Shown one piece after another: positions 1 through 8,090 of a stretch of 64,000 nt of DNA; position 1 is the first letter of the stretch, and the number at the start of each line of letters is the position of its first letter. The position numbers and the translations under genes were made by a program. The notes beneath the pieces were generated by a model. That model was given only the letters and a program-made list of their open reading frames with translations, was not told the origin of the DNA and did not search any database. The stretch is taken from NCBI GenBank assembly GCA_041908445.1, contig JAYRFK010000113.1, forward strand, positions 139,087 through 203,086, written 5' to 3'. The stretch comes from JAEUJM01 sp041908445 (GTDB taxonomy: Bacteria; Actinomycetota; Acidimicrobiia; Acidimicrobiales; DATDAH01).

Positions 1-1
1 C

Positions 2-376
2 TGGTTCGGCGCCAAGCCCACGCCGGCGCTCGCCGCCCGCCTCGCAGAGCAGGGCGACGGCTGGCTGCCCCTCGGCCGCCTGCGCCCCGAGGACGTCGTG
101 GCCGAGTCCGCCATCCTCCGCGAGGGCTTCGCCGCCGCCGGCCGCGACCCGGCCACCCTCGGCATCCGCGTCGGGTTGCCCCTCGCCCGGGCCGCCGAGG
201 GCGCATCGGGCCCCGAGGTGGTCGAGGGTTTCGACCTCGGCGCCTCCCGGGACCGGATCTCGGCCCTGGTCGAGGCCGGCGCCACCTCGTTCTCGGCCAC
301 CCTGCTGCCGGGCCTCGACACCGTGGACGCCATCAGCCGCTGGCTCGACGCCGTCGCCGGCGCCTTCCCGAGGTAG
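2..376 (+). CDS. Luciferase-like (F420-dependent type) oxidoreductase, C-terminal part
   Basis: The window opens inside this gene. 124 residues remain, in the frame beginning at base 2 and ending in TAG. The surviving part contains GDGWLPLGR, EGFAAAGRDPATLGI and the closing segment LVEAGATSFSATLLPGLDTV, the usual C-terminal layout of luciferase-like monooxygenases (LLM), where the last helices close the TIM barrel. A similar tail (AAGRDPATL) occurs in the complete LLM protein at 16638-17477, which supports the family call. The substrate cannot be inferred without the N-terminal half. It ends 34 bases before the palindromic operator of the next gene, so it is probably a separate transcription unit. 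Confidence 0.8.
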   Translation, partial: WFGAKPTPALAARLAEQGDGWLPLGRLRPEDVVAESAILREGFAAAGRDPATLGIRVGLPLARAAEGASGPEVVEGFDLGASRDRISALVEAGATSFSATLLPGLDTVDAISRWLDAVAGAFPR

Positions 377-409
377 TCCCGTCCGGGCCGTGCGATCGGC
401 CCTGCGCAG

Positions 410-430
410 GATCTGACGGGCCGTCAGATC
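410..430. promoter_or_regulatory. Perfect 21-bp palindromic operator
   Basis: Two 10-bp arms, GATCTGACGG and CCGTCAGATC, flank a single central G with no mismatch. The palindrome covers the predicted -35 element of the acyl-CoA dehydrogenase gene at 450. This is the typical shape and position of a TetR-family repressor site. It differs from the KstR-type boxes elsewhere in the window, so a different regulator is implied. No cognate regulator lies beside it. Confidence 0.75.
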
Positions 431-441
431 GTCCGTACACT
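413..441 (+). promoter_or_regulatory. Promoter of the 450 operon, leaderless
   Basis: A -35-like CTGACG (413-418), a 17-bp spacer and a -10 TACACT (436-441) are followed 8 nt later by the GTG start at 450. This arrangement predicts transcription starting at or next to the start codon. The -35 lies inside the 410-430 palindrome, so repressor binding should block transcription. Confidence 0.55.
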
Positions 442-449
442 CGCCGCCC

Positions 450-1640
450 GTGGACCTGCGTTACTCCGCCGAAGAAGAGGCCTTCCGCGCCGAGCTGGTC
501 GAGTGGCTGGACGAGGTCCTGCCCACCGTCGGCCCGCCCCCGGAGGACCAGAACGACTGGGAGGCCCGTCGGGCCTACGACACCGCCTGGCAGCGGATGC
601 TGTTCGACCAGGGGTACGCCGGCATCAACTGGCCCACCGAGGTCGGCGGCCGCGGCGCCTCGCCCGCCGAGCACCTGATCTTCCTCGAGGAGACCGAGCG
701 CCGCGGCGCCCCCTACGTCGGCGTCATGTTCGTGGCCCTCCTGCACGCCGGCCCGACCCTCATCGCGGAGGCCAGCGCCGAGCAGAAGGCGGCGCACCTG
801 CCCGCCATCCTGCGGGGCGACGAGGTGTGGTGCCAGGGGTTCTCCGAGCCCCAGGCCGGCTCCGACCTCGCCTCGCTGCGCACCCGGGCGGTGTGCGACG
901 GCGACGAGTACGTCATCAACGGCTCGAAGATCTGGACGTCCAACGCCCAGGTCGCCGACTACTGCGAGCTCCTCGTCCGCACCGACCCCGAGGCCCCCAA
1001 GCACAAGGGCATCAGCTGGCTGATCCTGCCCATGGACACGCCCGGCATCGACATCCGGCCGCTGCGCAGCATCCCCGGCACCGAGGAGTTCAGCGAGGTC
1101 TTCTTCGACGACGTGCGGGTGCCCGTGGCCAACCGGGTCGGTGACGAGAACGACGGCTGGCGGGTCGCCATGGTGACCTTCAGCTTCGAGCGGGGCACCG
1201 CCTTCGTGAGCGAGATGCTGGCGTCGATGCAGCTCGTCGAGCAGCTCGCGGATGCGGCCAAGAAGGTCACTCGGGGCTCGGGCACGGCCTGGGACGACGC
1301 CGGCCTGCGCCGGGACATCGGCCAGGTCGCCGCCGACCTCGACGCCCTCTGGGCGCTGGTGAAGCGCAACGTCACCCAGGCGTCGCGCACCGGCGTCCCC
1401 GGCCCCGGTGGCTCGGTGTTCAAGCTGCACTACTCCGAGGTGCGCCACCGCCTCGGCATGCTCGGCGAGCGGGTGTTCGAGCGGGCCGGGCTCTCCCTCG
1501 ACGACGTGGCCGGCATGGGCAACCGCGACCACGTCGAGGGCCTGCTGCACGCCATCTCGATCTCCATCGCGGCGGGCACCACCCAGATCCAGCGCAACAT
1601 CGTGGCCGAGCGCATCCTCGGCCTCCCCAAGGACCGGTAG
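450..1640 (+). CDS. Acyl-CoA dehydrogenase (alpha-type subunit)
   Basis: A 396-residue FAD-dependent acyl-CoA dehydrogenase, which introduces a C2-C3 double bond in an acyl-CoA. Visible family motifs: WPTEVGGRGAS (61-71), FSEPQAGSDLAS (131-142), INGSKIWTS (156-164), FSFERGT around 245-250 where long-chain-type members carry the catalytic base (here Glu247), and the C-terminal TTQIQRNIVAERILGLP. The GTG start fits the leaderless promoter. The second dehydrogenase gene begins 12 nt after the stop, so the two probably form a mixed alpha/beta enzyme, as known for actinobacterial steroid and fatty-acid dehydrogenases. The 410-430 operator likely controls both. The acyl substrate is not known from sequence. 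Confidence 0.93.
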   Translation: MDLRYSAEEEAFRAELVEWLDEVLPTVGPPPEDQNDWEARRAYDTAWQRMLFDQGYAGINWPTEVGGRGASPAEHLIFLEETERRGAPYVGVMFVALLHAGPTLIAEASAEQKAAHLPAILRGDEVWCQGFSEPQAGSDLASLRTRAVCDGDEYVINGSKIWTSNAQVADYCELLVRTDPEAPKHKGISWLILPMDTPGIDIRPLRSIPGTEEFSEVFFDDVRVPVANRVGDENDGWRVAMVTFSFERGTAFVSEMLASMQLVEQLADAAKKVTRGSGTAWDDAGLRRDIGQVAADLDALWALVKRNVTQASRTGVPGPGGSVFKLHYSEVRHRLGMLGERVFERAGLSLDDVAGMGNRDHVEGLLHAISISIAAGTTQIQRNIVAERILGLPKDR

Positions 1641-1652
1641 GAAGGGCACGAC

Positions 1653-2615
1653 GTGGACTTCGACGTCAACGAGGACGAGGCCGCCCTCCAGGAGGGCATC
1701 CGCAGCTTCTGTGCCGGCCGCTTCGACATGGAGACCGTGCGGGGCCTGGCCGACTCGGCCGGGGTCGACCGCGGCCGGTGGCGCGAGCTGGCCGACACCG
1801 GCGTGTTCGGCCTGCGCCTGCCCGAGGCCGACGGCGGCGTGGGCCTCGGCAGCACCGAGGCCGTGCTGGTCTTCGAGGAGCTGGGCCGGGCCATCGTGCC
1901 GGGGCCGATCCTCGCCACGCACCTGGCCGCCGGCCTGGTCGACGGCGCTGTGTCGGGCGACCGGGTCGTGGGCCTCGTCGAGCGCCCCGCCCAGCCCATC
2001 CTGGTCGAGCACCTCGACGCCCTCGACGCCCTCGTGGTGGTCGACGACGAGGGCCTGCACCTCGTCGAGGCGGCGGCGATCTCCGGTGAGCCCGTGGGCC
2101 GCCCGCTCGACCCGCTGACCCCGCTGCACGTCGTCGCCGACCTGCCCGCCGGCGAGGCCATCGGCGGCCCCGAGGACGCCGCCCGCTGGCGCCTCGAGGG
2201 CGCGGTGCTCGCCGCCGCCCAGCTGCTCGGCATCGCCGGCGCCACCGTCGAGCTCGGCACCGCCTACGCGAAGGAGCGCGAGCAGTTCGGCAAGCCCATC
2301 GGCACCTTCCAGGCCGTGAAGCACATCCTCGCCGACATGCTCACCCGTGCCGAGGTGGCCCGCGCCGCGGTCTACGCCGCCGGCGTCACCCTCGACGACC
2401 CGTCGGTCGGCGACCCGGCCCGTGCGGCCCACGGCGCCAAGCTCATCGCCGGCGAGGCCGCCATCGCCAACGGCAAGTCCTGCATCCAGGTGCACGGCGG
2501 CATGGGCTTCACCTGGGAGGTCGACGCCCACCTCTACCTGAAGCGGGCCTTCGTGCTCGACACCGTCTTCGGCGGCGCCGACGAGCACGCCGAGGCCATG
2601 GCGGCGCTCCTCTAG
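1653..2615 (+). CDS. Acyl-CoA dehydrogenase (beta-type subunit)
   Basis: This 320-residue protein is shorter than its upstream partner. It begins at GTG 1653, only 12 nt behind that stop codon. Motifs are REQFGKPIGTFQAVKHILAD near 210-230 and the FAD/CoA-proximal VHGGMGFTWEVDAHLYLKRA near the C-terminus. The middle beta domain is short and the FSEPGAGSD-type motif of alpha subunits is absent. That fits the partner subunit of an alpha2beta2 acyl-CoA dehydrogenase in which only one type of subunit carries the full active site. The operon ends at the hairpin at 2626-2664. Confidence 0.9.
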   Translation: MDFDVNEDEAALQEGIRSFCAGRFDMETVRGLADSAGVDRGRWRELADTGVFGLRLPEADGGVGLGSTEAVLVFEELGRAIVPGPILATHLAAGLVDGAVSGDRVVGLVERPAQPILVEHLDALDALVVVDDEGLHLVEAAAISGEPVGRPLDPLTPLHVVADLPAGEAIGGPEDAARWRLEGAVLAAAQLLGIAGATVELGTAYAKEREQFGKPIGTFQAVKHILADMLTRAEVARAAVYAAGVTLDDPSVGDPARAAHGAKLIAGEAAIANGKSCIQVHGGMGFTWEVDAHLYLKRAFVLDTVFGGADEHAEAMAALL

Positions 2616-2625
2616 CTCCGTTCCT

Positions 2626-2664
2626 CCAGCAGAAACGCGCGGTGGGACCGCGCGCTTCTGCTGG
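2626..2664. terminator. 18-bp hairpin between convergent genes
   Basis: Arms at 2626-2643 and 2647-2664 pair over 18 bp with one mismatch around a GGG loop. It sits between the stops of convergent genes (2615 plus strand, 2686 minus strand), so it can serve both. There is no clear T-tract, as is common for actinobacterial terminators. The apical part CGCGCGGT-GGG-ACCGCGCG is a covarying relative of the hairpin at 35346-35398. Confidence 0.75.
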
Positions 2665-2685
2665 AAGAAGCGTGCTGTAGCGGCC

Positions 2686-3597
2686 TCAGGCGTCGCCCAG
2701 GATCGTGTGGAGGGCGTCGACGCTCGGGGCGAAGTAGTACGAGCCGCTCACGGTGCGGGTGAAGTCCATGAGGCGGTCGTGGAGGCCGTCGCCGGACACG
2801 CCGTACATCCGGTCGAGCATCGCCGCGATCTTGTCGAGGTCGTCGGTGAAGGCGAGGAAGTAGAGGCCGGCCTCGTCGGGCACGCCGTAGGGGACCGAGC
2901 GGCGGTAGATCTCGATCTCCTCGCCGTGCTCGTCCTCCATGACCACCCGGCCGACGTGGGCGGTGGCGGGCATGGGGTCGAGCTCCTCGCTGTCGGGCTT
3001 CGTGCGCCCGACCGCCGCCTCCTGCTCCTCGACGGGGAGGGCGTGGAAGGCGTCGAGGTCGTGGATGTAGCGCTGGGTCAGCACGAAGCTGCCGCCCTCG
3101 CCGGGGCCGTCGGACACGACGGCGAGCTCCCGGGCCTCCTCGGCGGCGGGGTTCTCGGTGCCGTCGATGAAGCCGGTGAGGTCCCGGGAGTCGTGGTACA
3201 CCCAGCCCTGGGTCTCCCGGGCGAGGGTGGCCAGCCCGGCCAGCGCGTGGTGGGCGGCCACGGCCACGTCGTAGTTGCGGTCGTGGCGGTTGCCGTGGGC
3301 CCAGAAGAAGAGGTCCTCCTGCGTGGCGACCGCCACCGGGCCGGGCGCGGCGCCGACGGTGGTGAAGGGCCGGTGGCCGGCGGGCACGAGGTCGGGGGCG
3401 AGGCGGCACAGCAGGTCGTCCCCGAAGGCCGTGACCAGGTTGACCGCCTCGGTGGGCGGCCCCTCGTCCGCCGCAGCCTTCACCGCTCGGACGGCGGCTC
3501 GGACGGCGTCGAGGTCGGCGCCGTCGGCGAGGCGGTAGTGGAGGAACCAGTGGAACTGGGTTCCCTCCGCGAACACAGCGGGTTGCGGTTGGGCCAT
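2686..3597 (-). CDS. DyP-type heme peroxidase
   Basis: A 303-residue dye-decolorizing peroxidase, the length of class B (YfeX/DypB-like) members. The signature GFIDGTENP is at 142-150, with the catalytic Asp at 145. The likely proximal heme ligand is His214 (AHVGR), and the distal Arg is in YRRS (232-233). The His-to-Arg spacing of 18 matches DypB as I recall it. The enzyme uses hydrogen peroxide to oxidise dyes, phenolics or metals. No encapsulin gene or encapsulin-targeting tail is obvious. The start ATG lies 31 bp from the divergent SDR gene, so the promoters must overlap; a CAGAAT box 6 nt before the ATG suggests a leaderless mRNA. Confidence 0.9.
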   Translation of the reverse strand: MAQPQPAVFAEGTQFHWFLHYRLADGADLDAVRAAVRAVKAAADEGPPTEAVNLVTAFGDDLLCRLAPDLVPAGHRPFTTVGAAPGPVAVATQEDLFFWAHGNRHDRNYDVAVAAHHALAGLATLARETQGWVYHDSRDLTGFIDGTENPAAEEARELAVVSDGPGEGGSFVLTQRYIHDLDAFHALPVEEQEAAVGRTKPDSEELDPMPATAHVGRVVMEDEHGEEIEIYRRSVPYGVPDEAGLYFLAFTDDLDKIAAMLDRMYGVSGDGLHDRLMDFTRTVSGSYYFAPSVDALHTILGDA

Positions 3598-3628
3598 GGC
3601 CGCATTCTGCTTCCCCTAACGTGCGCCC

Positions 3629-4492
3629 GTGAGCAACAACGGACAGGAACCGACCGGCATCGCGGGGAAGGCCGCGCTCGTCACCGGGGGCGGCAGCGGC
3701 ATCGGGCTGGGCTGCGCCGCCCGGTTCGCGGCCGAGGGCGCCCACGTCACCATCTGCGGGCGCAGCGAGGAGCGCCTCGCCGCCGCGGTGGCCGAGATCC
3801 AGGCGGTCGCTGCCGACGGTGTGACCGTGGCGTCGATCTCCACCGACGTGACCGACGAGGCCCAGGTGGCCGCGGCGGTGGCGAAGGCGTGCGAGCCGAC
3901 CGGCGGCCTCGACATCGTCCTCGCCTCGGCGGGGGGCTCGCTCACCGTGGGGCCGGTGCACTCGATCGACACCGACCTGTGGCGCCAGACCGTCGACCTG
4001 AACCTCACCGGCACGTTCCTCACGATGAAGCACGCCGCTCCCGTCATGGTGCGGGGCGGCGGCGGCTCGTTCATCGCGATCTCCTCGATCGCCGGCTCGC
4101 TGACGCACCGGTGGTTCGGCGCCTACGGCCCGGCCAAGGCGGGCATCGAGCAGCTCGTGGCCATGGCCGCCGACGAGCTGGGCGGGTCCAACGTGCGGGT
4201 GAACGCCATCGCCCCGGGGATCGTCGACACCGAGCTGATGGGGGCGGTCACCGCCGGCAGCCCCGTGCTCGACGACTACCTGTCGCAGATGCCGATCTCC
4301 CGGGTCGGCACGGTCGAGGACTGCGCCGGCGCGGCGATGTTCTTCGCCGGGCCGGACTCGACGTGGGTGACGGGCCAGACCCTGCAGGTCGACGGCGGCC
4401 ACAGCCTGCGCCGTGGCCCGGACTTCAGCAGCTTCTTCGAGCCGCTCTTCGGGGCCGAGGGCCTCCGCGGCGTCGTGGCCGACGAGGGCTAG
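3629..4492 (+). CDS. SDR-family oxidoreductase
   Basis: A 287-residue classical short-chain dehydrogenase/reductase. The N-terminal Rossmann motif TGGGSGIG, the NNAG-position segment ASAGG, a catalytic Ser in SSIAGS and the active-site YGPAK (Tyr-x3-Lys) are all visible, followed by NAIAPGIVDTEL. It should be an NAD(P)-dependent alcohol/ketone or enoyl reductase; the substrate cannot be called. A TAACGT box at 3617-3622 lies 6 nt before the GTG start, again suggesting leaderless transcription, divergent from the DyP gene. An alpha/beta hydrolase gene follows after 30 nt, probably in the same transcript. Confidence 0.9.
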   Translation: MSNNGQEPTGIAGKAALVTGGGSGIGLGCAARFAAEGAHVTICGRSEERLAAAVAEIQAVAADGVTVASISTDVTDEAQVAAAVAKACEPTGGLDIVLASAGGSLTVGPVHSIDTDLWRQTVDLNLTGTFLTMKHAAPVMVRGGGGSFIAISSIAGSLTHRWFGAYGPAKAGIEQLVAMAADELGGSNVRVNAIAPGIVDTELMGAVTAGSPVLDDYLSQMPISRVGTVEDCAGAAMFFAGPDSTWVTGQTLQVDGGHSLRRGPDFSSFFEPLFGAEGLRGVVADEG

Positions 4493-4522
4493 GCAGAGAG
4501 CACGAGGGGGAGGAGCGGCGAC

Positions 4523-5458
4523 ATGGCCGATTCATACGATCCGGGGTACGAGGAGTTCGGGATGCTCCACGAGAACGCGTCGGAGGTGGGGCTGCCCCAC
4601 CCGGGCGACGTCGTGGTGGAGCGGGTGTTCGTGGAGGTGGACATCGACGGCCGGCGGGTCAGCGCCCTGAAGTGGGGCGAGGGCGACCCCGAGGTCGTGC
4701 TCGTCCACGGCGGCGCCCAGAACGCCCACACCTGGGACACGGTCGTGCTGGCCCTCGAGCGGCCCGCCCTGGCCGTCGACCTGCCCGGCCACGGCCACTC
4801 CGACTGGCGCGACGATCACGCCTACTGGCCGCCGATGATGGCCGCCGACCTGGCCAAGGTCGTCGGCGTGCTGGCGCCCGACGCCGACCTCGTGGTGGGG
4901 ATGTCCCTCGGTGGCCTGACCTCGTTCTGCCTGGCCGCCACCCACCCCTACCTGGTCGAGCGCCTCGCGATCGTCGACGTCACCCCGGGCACCGACCACG
5001 CCAAGGCCGAGCCCATCGTGACCTTCATCAGCGGCCCCGAGACCTTCGCCAGCTTCGACGAGATCCTCGCCCGCACGATCGAGCACAACCCGACCCGGTC
5101 GGAGGCGTCGCTGCGCCGTGGGGTGCTCCACAACGCCAAGGAGAACCCCGACGGCACCTGGTCGTGGCGCTACGACGCGGTCCGGGACTGGAAGGCGGCT
5201 GGCGGGGACGACGTGTCCCGGATGGCCGACTTCACGAACCTCTGGGAGGCGGTCGACGCGGTCGACTCGCCGCTGCTGCTCCTTCGGGGCGGGAACTCGG
5301 GCGTCGTCGGCGACGAGGACGTCGAGGAGCTCCAGCGGCGCCAGCCCCAGGCCGAGGTCGTCGTCGTCCCCGACGCCGGCCACAGCATCCAGGGCGACCA
5401 GCCCCTCGTGCTGGCCCAGCACCTCCACGACTTCATCACCCGCACCGAGCGGACCTGA
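4523..5458 (+). CDS. Alpha/beta-fold hydrolase
   Basis: A 311-residue alpha/beta hydrolase. Oxyanion-hole HGGAQNAHTWD is at about 66-76, the nucleophile elbow GMSLGG around 132-137, a probable acid in the GDEDVEEL region, and the catalytic His in DAGHS near the C-terminus. The cap region is rich in Trp and acidic residues. A good Shine-Dalgarno (GGGGGAGGAG) precedes the ATG, unlike the leaderless genes nearby, which fits an internal gene of the SDR operon. It may hydrolyse an ester, lactone or C-C bond; the sequence does not decide. The downstream spacer carries the triplicated 63-bp hairpin repeat. Confidence 0.87.
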   Translation: MADSYDPGYEEFGMLHENASEVGLPHPGDVVVERVFVEVDIDGRRVSALKWGEGDPEVVLVHGGAQNAHTWDTVVLALERPALAVDLPGHGHSDWRDDHAYWPPMMAADLAKVVGVLAPDADLVVGMSLGGLTSFCLAATHPYLVERLAIVDVTPGTDHAKAEPIVTFISGPETFASFDEILARTIEHNPTRSEASLRRGVLHNAKENPDGTWSWRYDAVRDWKAAGGDDVSRMADFTNLWEAVDAVDSPLLLLRGGNSGVVGDEDVEELQRRQPQAEVVVVPDAGHSIQGDQPLVLAQHLHDFITRTERT

Positions 5459-5460
5459 CC

Positions 5461-5649
5461 GATCGTTCTGGGACCACCAGGACGCCACCCACGCCCCAGG
5501 CGTGTACCCGGAACGAACGCCTCGATCGTTCTGGGACCACCGGGACGTCACCCGCGCCCCAGGCGTGTACCCGGAACGAACGCCTCGATCGTTCTGGGAC
5601 CACCGGGACGTCACCCGCGCCCCAGGCGTGTACCCGGAACGAACGCCCG
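5461..5649. repeat. Three tandem copies of a 63-bp hairpin-forming repeat
   Basis: Units at 5461-5523, 5524-5586 and 5587-5649 abut directly. Units 2 and 3 are almost identical; unit 1 has a few substitutions. Each contains CGTTCTGGG near the start and CCCGGAACG near the end, which pair with one G-U wobble, and an inner CACGCC-CCA-GGCGTG hairpin. The A-to-G change in units 2 and 3 only turns one pair into a wobble. The array fills the gap between convergent genes (5458 and 5659). Apparent reading frames through it are a product of the 63-bp period. It looks like an amplified member of the intergenic hairpin family. Confidence 0.9.
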
Positions 5650-5658
5650 GACGACCCC

Positions 5659-6180
5659 TCAGGCCCAGAAGCGCTGCCAGGACCCGTAGCGGTGGGGGAT
5701 GGTCCCCACGCCGACCTGGCTGGCGGGCCAGTGCGCCGGCGGCTGGGCCAGGGGCCGCTCGTCGAGCTCGACGCCCCAGAAGAGCTCGTGCTTGCGGCCC
5801 ACGAAGCGCCACTCGCCGTCGCTCCACCGGTAGCGGTCCGAGTACTGGATCGCCTGCTCGATCATCCGCGGGCTGCCGGGGCCGGCCTGGATGCGGCCGA
5901 GGCAGTAGACGGTGCCCCGGGCGAGGTCATGGTCGTCGGCATCGAGCTCGACGAGGTGGTTGCCCACGAACAGCATCGTGACGCCGACGGCGCGGAGGCT
6001 CTCGGTGAACGACGCCTTCAGCGCCTCCCGACCGACGCCGTGAGCGCCGGCGTCGACGTCGTCCACGAACAGCGCGACGAGGGCGTCGAGGTCGCGCCGG
6101 TCGACCGCGAGGGCGTAGCGCAGCGCGAGGCCACGGATCTCCTCGATGGCGACGAGGTCGTCGGGGGTCAGCCCGCTCAT
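5659..6180 (-). CDS. SnoaL-like / nuclear transport factor 2-fold protein
   Basis: A 173-residue protein with the SnoaL-like layout: an N-terminal helix pair (DLVAIEEIRGLALRYALAVD, then RDLDALVALFVDD) followed by a curved sheet with GNHLVELDADDHDLARGTVYC and the C-terminal YRWSDGEWRFVGRKHELFWG. Such proteins are small cone-shaped enzymes (isomerases, hydratases, dehydratases) or binding proteins. Its ATG overlaps the stop of the upstream IclR gene (ATGA at 6177-6180), so translation is coupled and a regulator/enzyme pair is likely. The ligand is unknown. Confidence 0.8.
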   Translation of the reverse strand: MSGLTPDDLVAIEEIRGLALRYALAVDRRDLDALVALFVDDVDAGAHGVGREALKASFTESLRAVGVTMLFVGNHLVELDADDHDLARGTVYCLGRIQAGPGSPRMIEQAIQYSDRYRWSDGEWRFVGRKHELFWGVELDERPLAQPPAHWPASQVGVGTIPHRYGSWQRFWA

Positions 6181-7064
6181 GCCGCCGGCACCCGGCCGTG
6201 GACGGACTGGGTGACCGCGGTGGCGCCGGCCACGAGGCGCTCGGCGAGGGTCGTGACCTCGGCGCCGGTGACCGCGCCCCGGAACCCGATGAGGGCCAGC
6301 AGCACCGACACGTGGCCGTCGGCATCGAAGACCGGCGCGGCGATGTGGTTGACCCGGTAGCTGCGGGCCGGGTCGAGGTCGATGAGGAGGTAGTCCTGGT
6401 GGCCGAGCTCGTCGACGAGGGCGCCCACGTCGTCGCGCGAGGCGACCCGGCCGTCGCCGGTGGCGGTGGCCCGGGTGAAGCGGGCGTGGGCGTCGGCGTC
6501 GAGGGTGACCGAGTAGCCCCGCTCGCGGACGGCGGCGAGGGCGGCGTCGTAGCGGGCCCGCTCGGTGTCGGTGACCGGTGAGCCGGCGCGTGCCAGCCAG
6601 CGCTCGACCTCGGCGGGTGCCTCCCACGCCACGAAGGCGGTGCCGAAGGGCGGGGCGATGGGCACCCGCTGGCCCACGGCCACGCTGACCGTGAGGGGTC
6701 GCGGAGTGCCGACCTGCTCGAGGATGACCATGTCACCCTCGACCGAGGCGGTGGCCAGGCACTCGAGGCCGGTGTCGTCGGCGAGGCGGCGCATCTCGGG
6801 GCGGGCGAAGTCGACGACCGGGAACTGCGCTAGCGCGGCCCGGCCCACGCCGATCAGCGCCGGCCCCAGGGCGTAGTCCTTGCGGATCGGGTGGCGCACC
6901 AGGTAGCCGGCGTCGGTCAACGCCGACAGCAGCGAGTGGGCGGTGGCCTTGTTCAGGTCGAGGCGCCGCGCCAGCTCGGAGAGGGTCCAGGGCTCGTTCG
7001 GGTGCGCGGCCAGGAAGTCGAGGATCGCGGTGGTGCGCTCCACCGCGGGCGACGGCCGCGCCAT
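6177..7064 (-). CDS. IclR-family transcriptional regulator
   Basis: A 295-residue protein with an N-terminal winged helix (AVERTTAILDFLAAHPNEPWTL..LARRLDLNKATAHSLLSALTDAGYLVRH) and the C-terminal IclR effector-binding (GAF-like) domain, including GLECLATASVEGDMVILEQV and NHIAAPVFDADGHVSVLLALIGF. IclR proteins are dimeric or tetrameric repressors or activators that sense small aromatic or carboxylic metabolites. It is coupled to the SnoaL-like gene by a 4-nt overlap, so that protein may act on its effector. A GDSL-type hydrolase gene ends 10 nt upstream of its start, so the genes may share a transcript from the 9.4-kb promoter. Confidence 0.9.
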   Translation of the reverse strand: MARPSPAVERTTAILDFLAAHPNEPWTLSELARRLDLNKATAHSLLSALTDAGYLVRHPIRKDYALGPALIGVGRAALAQFPVVDFARPEMRRLADDTGLECLATASVEGDMVILEQVGTPRPLTVSVAVGQRVPIAPPFGTAFVAWEAPAEVERWLARAGSPVTDTERARYDAALAAVRERGYSVTLDADAHARFTRATATGDGRVASRDDVGALVDELGHQDYLLIDLDPARSYRVNHIAAPVFDADGHVSVLLALIGFRGAVTGAEVTTLAERLVAGATAVTQSVHGRVPAA

Positions 7065-7074
7065 CGCGTTGCCC

Positions 7075-8085
7075 TCAGGCGGTGCCGGCGGCGGCCGCCA
7101 CGGCGGGGCCGATGGCCGCGGCCATGGCCGCGTGGCCGGCGTCGCCGGGGTGGATGCCGTCGTCGAGCTGGTCGGGGGTGACGAGGGGGAAGCCCTCGAG
7201 GAGCGACAGCCGGGCGTCGCCGCCGGCGATGCGCTCGCGCACGACCTCCTCGAACACGGCTCGCAGGTCGACGAGGGTCGCCCCGAGGCGGTTGGGGGTG
7301 GCCTCGGCGTCGGGCCGGGTGATGGGGCTGACCGCCACGATGGGCGTGTCAGGGTGCCCCTGGCGCACGATGTCGATGAACGCGACCAGGCCCTCGCGGA
7401 ACATGCCCGTCGAGAACGGGATGCGGGTCCAGCAGTTGGTGCCGTGGGCGAGGGTGATCACGTCCGCCGGCAGCGCGGCGATCTCCTCGGCGCTCGGGAT
7501 CTCGCCCCGGGCCGAGCCGCTGTAGCCCATGTTGGTGACGTCGAGGCCGTGGCGGCGCGCCGCCAGCATCGACCACGAGCGGCCGGGCGACGACACCGTC
7601 CACCCCTCGGTGATGGAGTCGCCGTAGGCGATCCAGCGGGGAAGGGCCGGGCCCGGCTCGATGGCGCCGCCACCGGCGGCCCGCACCTCGCGGACGGTCG
7701 GCATCATGCGCTCGGGCAGGTGCACGACGAGGCGGGCGCGGCCGGCGGGCCCGGGCAGGCGCACCGTGCCCTCACCGACCTCGGCGGGGACGGAGGCGAG
7801 CACGTCGTCGCCGTCCCAGACCGTGAACTCGCCGCCCTCGCCGCCGCCCAGGTAGCCGAAGGCGGCCTGCTCGGTGGCGTAGTCCACCTCGATCTCGGCG
7901 GCGTCGCCGGTGAGCTCGAGGCGCACGCCGGCGGGCACCTTGGCCATCGTCCAGGTGTCCATGGGCACCCGCATGAGGGGCACCTCGGGCTTGGCCCGGG
8001 GGTACGGGACGCCCCCTCCCGCAGGGAAGGGGGCGCCCCGGAGGTACGGCTCGGGCTGGCTGGGCCGGCCCGTGGCATCCGCCAT
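7075..8085 (-). CDS. SGNH/GDSL hydrolase with N-terminal beta domain
   Basis: A 336-residue protein. The C-terminal half is an SGNH hydrolase: GDSITEG with nucleophile Ser157, HGTN with Asn217, and DGIHPGDAGH with Asp309 and His312. The N-terminal ~140 residues are rich in beta strands, like the jelly-roll domain preceding the catalytic domain in carbohydrate-esterase family 2/3 type enzymes. There is no signal peptide, so it is probably cytoplasmic, acting on acetyl esters or acyl thioesters. Start ATG 8085 lies 5 nt after the stop of the upstream luciferase-like gene, so the two are in one operon that may respond to the KstR-type box at 9399. Confidence 0.85.
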   Translation of the reverse strand: MADATGRPSQPEPYLRGAPFPAGGGVPYPRAKPEVPLMRVPMDTWTMAKVPAGVRLELTGDAAEIEVDYATEQAAFGYLGGGEGGEFTVWDGDDVLASVPAEVGEGTVRLPGPAGRARLVVHLPERMMPTVREVRAAGGGAIEPGPALPRWIAYGDSITEGWTVSSPGRSWSMLAARRHGLDVTNMGYSGSARGEIPSAEEIAALPADVITLAHGTNCWTRIPFSTGMFREGLVAFIDIVRQGHPDTPIVAVSPITRPDAEATPNRLGATLVDLRAVFEEVVRERIAGGDARLSLLEGFPLVTPDQLDDGIHPGDAGHAAMAAAIGPAVAAAAGTA

Positions 8086-8090
8086 GGGGC

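Noticed and set aside
5461..5649. CRISPR-like array in the 63-bp repeats
   Set aside because: Units abut without spacers, no cas gene is in the window, and each unit is an internal hairpin like other intergenic elements.
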